This document shows positions 1 to 5,436 of a DNA stretch of 5,436 nt, piece by piece. The stretch covers positions 1 to 5,436 of the forward strand of contig CANRCU010000166.1 of assembly GCA_947629215.1 (NCBI GenBank). Reading direction: 5' to 3'. The notes beneath the pieces were generated by a model. It was not told where the DNA came from, ran no database searches, and was given only the letters and a program-made list of their open reading frames with translations. Position 1 is the first letter of the stretch. Every line of letters begins with the position of its first letter. The DNA is from an uncultured Clostridia bacterium. GTDB taxonomy: Bacteria; Bacillota; Clostridia; Lachnospirales; CAG-274. Both the position numbers and the translations under genes were made by a program.

Positions 1-1
1 G

Positions 2-76
2 GCATTCAAATTACAAGATGACGCACCTCAAGTTAAGGGTATGGTCAAATATGACTCAGCCTTTGGAATTGATTGA
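2..76 (+). CDS. Possible C-terminal end of an unidentified protein (5' truncated)
   Basis: The second forward frame is open from the window edge for 24 codons and stops at TGA 74-76. The peptide contains VKGMVKYDSAFGID at its end and has a protein-like mix of charged and small residues. The DNA is less AT-rich than the spacer that follows, and a terminator-like hairpin begins right after the stop. I do not recognise the family. Because 24 open codons can occur by chance, the call rests on composition and on the hairpin placement. Confidence 0.33.
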   Translation, partial: AFKLQDDAPQVKGMVKYDSAFGID

Positions 77-116
77 CAACTTCCCGTTTGCAAAGGCAAT
101 GAAGAGTTGCGTTTTA
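77..116 (+). terminator. Weak terminator-like hairpin after the left-edge reading frame
   Basis: CAACT (77-81) pairs with AGTTG (105-109), and inside it TTGC (88-91) pairs with GCAA (96-99) around an AAAG loop. The hairpin is followed by CG and a short TTTT run at 112-115. It begins immediately after the TGA at 74-76, where a terminator is expected. The internal loop is large and the T run is short, so it may be a degenerate terminator or chance pairing. Confidence 0.27.
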
Positions 117-203
117 TCACGTTAACAAGTATTGCCATTGTGTAAAAAAGTGTGGAATTTATCAAATGTTTCTTGTAGGTGACAAATTTCCAATAAAAGT
201 TGG

Positions 204-233
204 TTGAAAGAGAACCCCCGAATATGCTATAAC
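204..233 (+). promoter_or_regulatory. Sigma-A-type promoter of the XRE regulator gene
   Basis: The -35 box TTGAAA (204-209) and the -10 box TATAAC (228-233) are separated by 18 bases. A TG at 225-226 gives an extended -10. Transcription would start near 240, leaving a leader of about 40 bases before the AGGAGG RBS (266-271) and the ATG at 280. This is the best promoter in the window. Confidence 0.6.
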
Positions 234-250
234 ATATTTGCGATTGCAAA
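221..250. promoter_or_regulatory. Palindromes over the -10 box and start site, possible operator
   Basis: AATATG (221-226) and CATATT (233-238) form a perfect inverted repeat with a 6-base spacer, and the -10 box lies across it. A second inverted repeat, TTTGC (237-241) and GCAAA (246-250) with spacer GATT, covers the expected transcription start. XRE-family dimers commonly bind short palindromes like these and repress their own promoters. Autoregulation by the downstream gene product is inferred from position only. Confidence 0.38.
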
Positions 251-279
251 AACCAAATTATATATAGGAGGAATAGCTT

Positions 280-645
280 ATGAATTTTAATGAGAAATTG
301 ATCAACTTACGAAAAACAAAGGGTCTTTCGCAAGAGGAATTGGGTGCGGAAATAAAGGTTTCCCGCCAGACAATTTCTAAATGGGAGTCTTGCCAATCAT
401 ATCCGGATTTTCAGCGTCTTGTCCTTTTGAGTGATTACTTTGGTTTATCTCTTGATGAATTAGTGAAAGATATTGATGTAGCGGATGTTAGAAATAAAAA
501 TATAGATAGCGAAAAGCTCAACTCTATATACAATGATGTGAATACAGCGAAAAGTATCTTCAAGTGGTATTTGATAATTGTAGGAAGTGTAGCTGCTATT
601 ATTGTTTTGATTATCGCTTATTTCTTTATTATCACAATATTTTAG
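280..645 (+). CDS. XRE-family helix-turn-helix regulator with C-terminal membrane helix
   Basis: This 121-residue protein is probably a membrane-anchored DNA-binding transcription regulator. Residues 5-62 form a Cro/C1-type helix-turn-helix domain. The core is LRKTKGLSQEELGAEIKVSR, followed by the recognition helix SRQTISKWE (28-36), the YPDFQRL turn and the closing FGLSLDELV motif. Residues 63-93 are a polar linker, and residues 96-120 are strongly hydrophobic, giving one membrane helix at the C-terminus. The start is set by AGGAGG at 266-271, eight bases upstream of the ATG. This architecture is common in Firmicutes, where the gene is often beside the membrane or transport genes it controls. 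Here the downstream neighbour is a damaged acetyltransferase gene about 90 bases away. The ligand and target genes cannot be read from the sequence, but palindromes in its own promoter suggest autoregulation. Confidence 0.88.
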   Translation: MNFNEKLINLRKTKGLSQEELGAEIKVSRQTISKWESCQSYPDFQRLVLLSDYFGLSLDELVKDIDVADVRNKNIDSEKLNSIYNDVNTAKSIFKWYLIIVGSVAAIIVLIIAYFFIITIF

Positions 646-675
646 GTAGCAGCACTTGTGGGTGAGGAGCATTTT

Positions 676-706
676 TTGATAGATAGAGTATTTAGACCAC
701 TATATT
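676..706 (+). promoter_or_regulatory. Weak promoter candidate for the acetyltransferase remnant
   Basis: TTGATA (676-681) and TATATT (701-706) are separated by 19 bases, longer than ideal. They lie upstream of a GAGGTG ribosome binding site (724-729). The region is AT-rich, so promoter-like matches are expected by chance. Confidence 0.25.
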
Positions 707-733
707 ATCAATTCTCTTTTATTGAGGTGTTAA

Positions 734-1488
734 AGTAAAATTACTGAATATATTGACTTAAATTTAGAAAATATTGATAAAGAACATATTTGTTGTGCTA
801 TCGGTGATAAAAAACATCAAGAAGGTGTACACAAAAAGAAGAATGGATAAAAAACAAATTAAAAGATGGTCATGTATTTAGAAAGTTAAATGCAAGAGGT
901 AAAATATTTATTGAATATGAGCCGATAGAAACTGCTTGGGTATCGATCAATGGAAAAAATTATGAATATATTTATTGTTTATGGGTCGCAGGCAGTTTTA
1001 AAGGTAAAGGTGTAGGAAAAGAACTGTTGGAATATGCAATAAACGATTCAAAAGAAAAAGGTATGAGTGGTATATGTACTCTGACATCTAAAAAGAAGAA
1101 ACCATTTACAGGAGAAAAGAAATTTTTTAAACATTATGGTTTTAAAGTTGTAGATGCTATTGAAGAATACGAATTATTGGCATTGCAATTTAATGATAAT
1201 GATACACCTGAATTTAATGATAGAGCAAGAAATATGAAAATAGACGATCAAGATTTTACTGTTTATTACAGCAATGAATGTCCTTATGTAGAATACGAAG
1301 TAAAAGAACTGACCGAATATGCCAAAGAAAAAAATAAAAAAATAAACTTTATAAAAATAGATACGTTGGAAAAAGCAAAAAATGCACCTTGTATTTTTAA
1401 TAATTGGGCTAACTTTTATAAAGGTGAATTTATATCAAATACAATATTAAATGCTAATTCTTTTGAAAAACTAATTAATAAAATTTAA
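734..1488 (+). pseudogene. YoaP-like GNAT N-acetyltransferase, start lost and frameshifted
   Basis: Joining two frames gives about 250 residues, the usual length of YoaP-like acetyltransferases. The second frame (734-841) encodes the N-terminus, with KEHICCAIGDKK. The first frame (from about 838 to 1488) continues with EWIKNKLKDGHVF, the acetyl-CoA loop KGKGVGK (1000-1020) and SKKKKPF. A C-terminal YoaP-type domain follows, with VYYSNECPYVEYEVKEL and FYKGEF. Intact homologues would transfer an acetyl group from acetyl-CoA to an unknown substrate. There are two lesions. At 833-841 the reading frame slips by -1, consistent with one base lost from an A-rich run, and the first frame meets TAA at 848. 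At the 5' end GAGGTG (724-729) is well placed, but the expected start position holds AGT (734-736) with no ATG, GTG or TTG in frame. A TTG at 1027 could begin a 153-residue fragment, but that lacks the acetyl-CoA loop. Sequencing error is a real alternative to decay. Confidence 0.8.
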
Positions 1489-1557
1489 TTGACGGGTAAT
1501 GAGTATACAGCGAAAGTGCAGTACGAATATCTTGACTTTCCGGTATAGAAACGGATG

Positions 1558-1585
1558 TTGTTTTGTTAATAGCCATTATTATAAA
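1558..1585 (+). promoter_or_regulatory. Promoter candidate for the 342-aa membrane protein gene
   Basis: TTGTTT (1558-1563) and TATAAA (1580-1585) are separated by 16 bases, about 60 bases upstream of the ATG at 1648. The gene sits about 160 bases from its upstream neighbour, so it probably needs its own promoter. The match is moderate and the region is AT-rich. Confidence 0.35.
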
Positions 1586-1647
1586 ACTTATCATCCGAAA
1601 TAAGCTAAAACATTAATAACTTCGGGTTTTTAACAGAGGTTGATAAT

Positions 1648-2676
1648 ATGAATAAAATTATAATATTGATGTATGTATTTTTTGCAATTAATTATTTAGC
1701 GACTGTATTTATAAACAGTAAAAATATCGGTAAATATATAAGAACATTGTCTTTGGCGGGAATATGTATTGTATGCTTGCTTTCAAAAAGTTCATATATA
1801 AACAGTCATACTGCCAATGCCAATATAGTCGAGATAGAGGACAACAGCCTGACTTACGGTTTTAAAACAATAGATAATGAATACATAACAAATACTGTCG
1901 ATCCCAAAAAAATTAATTTTAAAGGCGATGTGGGAGATACTTTTTTGGTGAGGTATCTCTATGATAAACCTCGGGAAAATAAAATAAATACATACGATAC
2001 GGTCTTTAATGTAGAGTTTGCTTTTATCGCTCTTACCGTTTTTGCGATTTTTTTACTTTGGGGTCATGCTTTTAATAAAAAATTTCACAGCAATAAAATA
2101 AGCATTTTATGCTGCGCAGGCTGTGCTTTGCTTATATTTTTGGCGGTGAATATAGTTATAAATGCCGAAAACACTTATTTTACGGGTGATGTAAATACAA
2201 CTGCTGCAACTGTCGTTAAAACGGATATTATAGGTACGGAATATGAGTTTACCGCAAAAGACAATACAAAAGTCACAGGAAAAGCCGTCGGCGTTTATGG
2301 TTTTGAACTGCCTGTCGGAACATCTGTTTTGGTTGAATATGATATAAACAACAAAAGCCGTATAAAAAATCAAATATTGGCATCAAGACCTGCTGCCGTC
2401 GTTGCATGGTGTTGTGTTCCTTTTTTTGCTTTTGCATTTGGTATTGCATTATCCTATATAATAAATGAAAAAAATATATTTAAAGAAAAACCGGTACAAA
2501 AGAATGTTCCCAAAAGAAATATGACTGTAATTGCTTTTAAAATAGCGGCTTTGGCATGTTTGGCAGATTCGTTGATGCGAATAAAAGATAACTTTTTTTC
2601 CGGTATATTTATGTTATGTATGTCTGCTTTTTTTATGCTGCATGCAATAGTATTAGATAAACTATCAAAAAAATAA
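1648..2676 (+). CDS. Multi-spanning membrane protein with two DUF3592-like modules
   Basis: This 342-residue protein appears to be an integral membrane protein of unknown function. Hydrophobic segments lie near residues 3-22, 31-48, 122-141, 150-172, 246-272 and 292-334, the last probably two helices. Two soluble stretches, 55-114 and 183-241, look like copies of one beta-rich module. Each begins with an alternating TANANIVEIE / TTAATVVKTD strand and has a central strand-like part. Each ends with a turn, DVGDTFLVRYLYD or PVGTSVLVEYDIN, followed by a basic stretch and a membrane helix. The pattern resembles DUF3592, whose members have a soluble domain ending in GD-x-V-x-V-x-YDP between membrane helices. 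The start is supported by AGAGG (1635-1639), eight bases before the ATG. No catalytic motif, lipobox or secretion signal is visible beyond the first helix. It appears monocistronic: the next gene, gyrA, is convergent and a terminator for this strand lies at 3011-3038. The existence of the gene is more certain than the family label. Confidence 0.8.
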   Translation: MNKIIILMYVFFAINYLATVFINSKNIGKYIRTLSLAGICIVCLLSKSSYINSHTANANIVEIEDNSLTYGFKTIDNEYITNTVDPKKINFKGDVGDTFLVRYLYDKPRENKINTYDTVFNVEFAFIALTVFAIFLLWGHAFNKKFHSNKISILCCAGCALLIFLAVNIVINAENTYFTGDVNTTAATVVKTDIIGTEYEFTAKDNTKVTGKAVGVYGFELPVGTSVLVEYDINNKSRIKNQILASRPAAVVAWCCVPFFAFAFGIALSYIINEKNIFKEKPVQKNVPKRNMTVIAFKIAALACLADSLMRIKDNFFSGIFMLCMSAFFMLHAIVLDKLSKK

Positions 2677-2974
2677 AAGGCATATATAAAAAGGAGCTGT
2701 CGCAAAACGGAACTATTTGATAAAAAGTGAATTTTTAGATTAAGTTTACTTGCAAATCTTTTAAGTAATTTTGGCGTCGCAGACTAATATCCGCAGGCGG
2801 AATCGAATTTCTGTGCACCGCAAAAAAGCAATGCGGACGCACGAAGTGCGGCTTTTGGCGTAGCCAAAAGTGCTTTTGCCGAGGAAAAGAGTGAGTCCAG
2901 CGTTATTTCCGCAGGAAATTAGCGATGCTTTATGCGCCGACCATCGGGAGGCACGAGCCTCTTTATTCATTGTG

Positions 2975-3007
2975 AAAAAACTGAATGAAATGCTTGCATT
3001 TCATTCA
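2975..3007 (-). terminator. Intrinsic terminator of gyrA
   Basis: TGAATGAAATGC (2982-2993) and GCATTTCATTCA (2996-3007) form a perfect 12-bp inverted repeat. On the minus strand the hairpin is followed after one G by six T residues (2980-2975), the layout of a Rho-independent terminator. It lies about 30 bases beyond the gyrA stop codon. The innermost base pair probably opens to give a four-base loop. Confidence 0.85.
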
Positions 3008-3010
3008 AGA

Positions 3011-3038
3011 GGGTGTCGCTTTGCGACACCCTTTTTTT
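3011..3038 (+). terminator. Intrinsic terminator for plus-strand transcription
   Basis: GGGTGTCGC (3011-3019), loop TTT and GCGACACCC (3023-3031) form a perfect 9-bp GC-rich stem followed by seven T residues (3032-3038). It ends one base before the gyrA stop complement at 3040. It would stop transcripts from the 342-aa protein gene and the hairpin array from running antisense into gyrA. On the minus strand the same hairpin lacks a T run. Confidence 0.88.
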
Positions 3039-3039
3039 G

Positions 3040-5436
3040 TTAATTTTCCTCGTTTTCCTCATCAATATCTTCTTCCGAAATTTTAGCCATACTTACGACC
3101 GTTACGCCCTCGTCTAAATTTATCAGCTTAACGCCCTGAGCAACACGGCCGACGGTGGATATATCTTTTACTCTCAAACGAATGATTATACCCTGACTTG
3201 TTACCATTATAAGCTCTTCGTTGTCGTTGACCATAGCCAGACCGATTATATTGCCTGTTTTTTCGGTTATTTTATAGGCTTTCAGACCCTTGCCGCCTCT
3301 GTTTTGAACTTTGAAACTGTCGCTTTCGGTACATTTTCCGAATCCGTATTCACTGACTATAAGTACTTTTTTATCCGGACTGATTATATCTGCACCGACA
3401 ACACAGTCGCCGTCGTTAAGACTTATAGCCTTAACGCCTGCGGCATTTCTGCCAAGACTTCTCAGGTCGTTTTCGTTAAAACGAATTGCCATTCCGAGAT
3501 GAGTCACAACAAAAATATCCATTTCACCGTCTGTTTTTCTGACCGAGATCAATTCGTCGTTATCTCTCAAATTAACGGCTATAAGACCCGAACGCCTGAT
3601 ATTGTTAAAAAGACTTACGGGCGTTTTTTTGATAACGCCGTTTTTCGTTATCATCATAAGATAACCCGAGGTATCCGTATAATCGCCTGCGGGTATAACG
3701 GCTGTTATCTTTTCGTTCTCTGCCATTTCAAGCACATTTATTATAGGCGTACCTTTGGCATTTCTGCCTGCTTCGGGTATCTCCCATGTTTTTATGCGGT
3801 ATGCTTTGCCCATGTTTGTAAAAAACAACAGATAACTGTGATTCGAACTCAAAAACAGATCTCTGACTGCGTCCTCGTCACGCGTCTGCATACCCATAAT
3901 ACCCCTGCCGCCGCGGTTCTGGCTCTTATAAGTTGAAAGCGGTATTCTTTTTATATAATTAAGGTGAGTCATTGTTATAACGCTCATCTCATCTTCGATA
4001 AGGTCTTCTATATCTATATCGCCCATATCCCTTACAAGCCTTGTGCGTCTGCCGTCGCCGAATTTGCGCTTAACTTCAAGCATTTCGGTTTTTATTACTT
4101 CATACAGCTTGTTCTCGTCGGCAAGAATGGCACGCATCTCGTCGGCAAACTTTGTTAATTCGTTAAACTCGTTGTGAAGTTTTTCCCTTTCCATTCCGAC
4201 AAGACTTCTGAAACGCATTTCGCATATGGCATTTACCTGTATTTCGGTAAAACCGAATCTTTCAATAAGCCTTTCTTTGGCTTCGGACGTTACGCGGGAA
4301 CTTCTCAAAATAGAGATGACCTCGTCTATATTGTCAAGCGCTTTTAAAAATCCCTCTAAAATATGCAGCCTTTCAAGCGCCTTTTCAAGGTCGAACCTTG
4401 TGCGCCTTGTAACGACATCGACCTGATGTTCCAGATAATATTCAAGCATTTGCTTGATATTCAGCACCTGTGGCACACCGTCTACTATTGCAAGAAAATT
4501 TATACTGTAAGTTTCTTGTAATTGCGAATATTTATAGAGATTATTCAAAACGATTTCTGCCGATGCATCTTTTTTGACCTCTATGACGATGTGTATACCG
4601 TTTCTGTCGTTTGTGCTGTCCTGAATACCCGATATACCCTCTATTTTTTTCTCTTTTACAAGGTCGGCAATACCCGAGATCATACGCGATTTGTTGACCG
4701 TATAAGGTATTTCTGTAATAAGTATCTCTTCTCTGCCGTTTTGTTTTGTTATTATCTCGGCTTGGGCGCGGACTTTAAGTTTGCCCCTGCCCGTTTTATA
4801 TGCGGAAAGAATACCGCTCTTGCCCAAAATATTTCCGCCTGTCGGAAAATCGGGACCTTTGATTATACCGCAAATTTCGTCAATGTCCGTTTCTCTGTTT
4901 TCGTCGACTTTGTTATCTATTATTTTGACAAGCGCGTCTACGACTTCGGACAGATTATGCGGCGGTATATTTGTTGCCATACCGACGGCAATACCCGTTG
5001 CGCCGTTTACAAGAAGATTGGGTATCCTTGACGGCAAGACAGTCGGTTCCATAAAATCGCCGTCATAGTTCGGTATAAAATCTACCGTGTTTTTATCTAT
5101 ATCGGCAAGCATTTCAAGCGCTATCCTGTCCAGACGAGCCTCGGTATATCTTGCGGCAGCCGCAGGATAACCGTCAATAGAACCGAAATTCCCGTGACCG
5201 TCCACAAGGGGGTATCTCATCGAAAAATCCTGCGCAAGCCTTACCAATGCGTCATAAATGGCGGAATCGCCGTGCGGATGATATTTACCCATAGTATCAC
5301 CGGTGATACGGGCGCATTTTTTATGAGCCTTGTTTGGTGCAAGCCCCATTTCGTTCATAGAAAAAAGTATCCTTCTGTGAACGGGTTTCAGACCGTCCCT
5401 TACATCGGGCAGCGCGCGCGCCTCAATAACACTCAT
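3040..5436 (-). CDS. gyrA: DNA gyrase subunit A (N-terminus beyond the window)
   Basis: GyrA is the breakage-reunion subunit of the A2B2 gyrase that introduces negative supercoils using ATP hydrolysed by GyrB. The visible 798 residues begin at the conserved MSVI-ARALPDVRDGLKPVHRR segment. This matches E. coli residue 26, so about 25 or more residues lie outside the window and the ATG at 5436 is internal. The winged-helix DNA-binding part has HPHGDSAIYD (53-62) and the catalytic tyrosine in ARYTEARL (Y97, equivalent to E. coli Y122). The resistance-determining positions equivalent to Ser83 and Asp87 are Ser58 and Asp62, the susceptible-type residues. A coiled-coil tower region precedes the C-terminal beta-pinwheel. 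The pinwheel starts with the GyrA-box QNRGGRG (506-512), which favours GyrA over ParC, and carries a related QNRGGKG at 711-717. The protein ends in an acidic tail (EEDIDEENEEN), as in other Firmicutes. No frame disruption is seen. Its own terminator lies at 2975-3007. gyrB is not in the window. Confidence 0.97.
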   Translation of the reverse strand: MSVIEARALPDVRDGLKPVHRRILFSMNEMGLAPNKAHKKCARITGDTMGKYHPHGDSAIYDALVRLAQDFSMRYPLVDGHGNFGSIDGYPAAAARYTEARLDRIALEMLADIDKNTVDFIPNYDGDFMEPTVLPSRIPNLLVNGATGIAVGMATNIPPHNLSEVVDALVKIIDNKVDENRETDIDEICGIIKGPDFPTGGNILGKSGILSAYKTGRGKLKVRAQAEIITKQNGREEILITEIPYTVNKSRMISGIADLVKEKKIEGISGIQDSTNDRNGIHIVIEVKKDASAEIVLNNLYKYSQLQETYSINFLAIVDGVPQVLNIKQMLEYYLEHQVDVVTRRTRFDLEKALERLHILEGFLKALDNIDEVISILRSSRVTSEAKERLIERFGFTEIQVNAICEMRFRSLVGMEREKLHNEFNELTKFADEMRAILADENKLYEVIKTEMLEVKRKFGDGRRTRLVRDMGDIDIEDLIEDEMSVITMTHLNYIKRIPLSTYKSQNRGGRGIMGMQTRDEDAVRDLFLSSNHSYLLFFTNMGKAYRIKTWEIPEAGRNAKGTPIINVLEMAENEKITAVIPAGDYTDTSGYLMMITKNGVIKKTPVSLFNNIRRSGLIAVNLRDNDELISVRKTDGEMDIFVVTHLGMAIRFNENDLRSLGRNAAGVKAISLNDGDCVVGADIISPDKKVLIVSEYGFGKCTESDSFKVQNRGGKGLKAYKITEKTGNIIGLAMVNDNEELIMVTSQGIIIRLRVKDISTVGRVAQGVKLINLDEGVTVVSMAKISEEDIDEENEEN

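Larger units (their letters stand above)
2688..3038. repeat. Array of short hairpins bounded by imperfect inverted repeats
   Basis: This non-coding spacer holds a dense row of perfect small inverted repeats. They are TCCGC/GCGGA (2790-2801), CCGCA/TGCGG (2818-2836), CGCAC/GTGCG with loop GAA (2838-2850), CTTTTGGC/GCCAAAAG with loop GTA (2852-2870), ATTTCC/GGAAAT with loop GCA (2905-2919), and GAGGC/GCCTC with loop ACGA (2948-2961). The two terminator hairpins follow at the right end. The left edge, AAAAAGGAGCTGTCGCAAA (2688-2706), is nearly the reverse complement of the right edge, where the complement reads AAAAAGGGTGTCGCAAA. The block is richer in G and C than the gene to its left. It may be a non-autonomous mobile repeat, or a terminator whose loop has expanded into a structured insert. 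No flanking duplication is obvious. Confidence 0.6.

Noticed and set aside
73..100. A perfect -35 box, TTGACA, at 73-78
   Set aside because: No -10-like sequence occurs 15-19 bases downstream (GGCAAT region), and the site overlaps the stop codon and hairpin of the left-edge reading frame.
28..249. A 73-codon minus-strand reading frame at the left edge
   Set aside because: It crosses the regulator promoter, has no ribosome binding site, and runs antisense to the left-edge peptide and its hairpin.
1489..1548. A 19-codon in-frame extension beginning with TTG right after the acetyltransferase stop codon
   Set aside because: YoaP-like proteins normally end around the FEKLI segment, so the TAA at 1486 is the natural end, and nothing supports readthrough or a separate gene.
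1475..1576. A 33-codon minus-strand frame with a protein-like sequence (MAINKTTSVSIPESQ...)
   Set aside because: There is no Shine-Dalgarno sequence upstream, it overlaps the end of the acetyltransferase remnant and the promoter candidate of the next gene, and it is short enough to be chance.
1595..1630. CCGAA and TTCGG arms followed by a T run, a possible terminator before the 342-aa gene
   Set aside because: The stem is only five pairs with a loop of about 21 bases, and it would lie between the promoter candidate and the start codon of that gene.
2761..2970. A 69-codon minus-strand reading frame starting at the ATG downstream of the gyrA terminator
   Set aside because: It lies entirely inside the hairpin array, has no ribosome binding site, is rich in Arg, Cys and Ser as expected from translated palindromes, and begins after the gyrA terminator with no promoter visible.
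3304..5068. Several open plus-strand frames of 63 to 210 codons opposite gyrA
   Set aside because: They are antisense shadows of an intact, highly conserved gene and are rich in Cys, Tyr and Phe, as expected from complementing its codons.

Overview
The window looks like chromosomal DNA from a low-GC Gram-positive bacterium of the Clostridia, possibly a gut lineage. The evidence is AT-rich codon use, strong AGGAGG-type ribosome binding sites, hairpin-plus-T-run terminators and a Firmicutes-like GyrA. No tRNA, rRNA, CRISPR array, transposase or integrase gene is visible.

Layout, left to right. (1) Positions 2-76 may hold the last 24 codons of a plus-strand gene, followed by a weak terminator-like hairpin. 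(2) At 204-645 there is a well-formed promoter with a palindrome across its -10 box, a strong RBS, and a 121-aa XRE-type DNA-binding protein with one C-terminal membrane helix. (3) At 734-1488 there is a YoaP-like GNAT acetyltransferase that has lost its start codon and carries a -1 frameshift near 833-841, so it reads as a pseudogene unless the sequence has errors. (4) At 1648-2676 there is a 342-aa multi-spanning membrane protein of unknown function that contains two copies of a DUF3592-like module. (5) Positions 2677-3039 are non-coding and hold an array of short hairpins bounded by imperfect inverted repeats. The array ends in two oppositely oriented intrinsic terminators. (6) From 3040 to the right edge, on the minus strand, lies gyrA (DNA gyrase subunit A), complete at its C-terminus but missing about 25 N-terminal residues beyond the window.

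The plus-strand genes and gyrA converge on the hairpin array, whose right end supplies a terminator for each direction. The three small plus-strand genes do not form an obvious operon, because gaps of about 90 and 160 bases separate them and each gap has its own promoter-like sequence. The acetyltransferase remnant is visibly more AT-rich than gyrA, which fits an accessory segment beside a core gene.

No clearly new defence, RNA or mobile system is visible. The best candidates for follow-up are the hairpin array, the duplicated-module membrane protein and the twice-damaged acetyltransferase gene.
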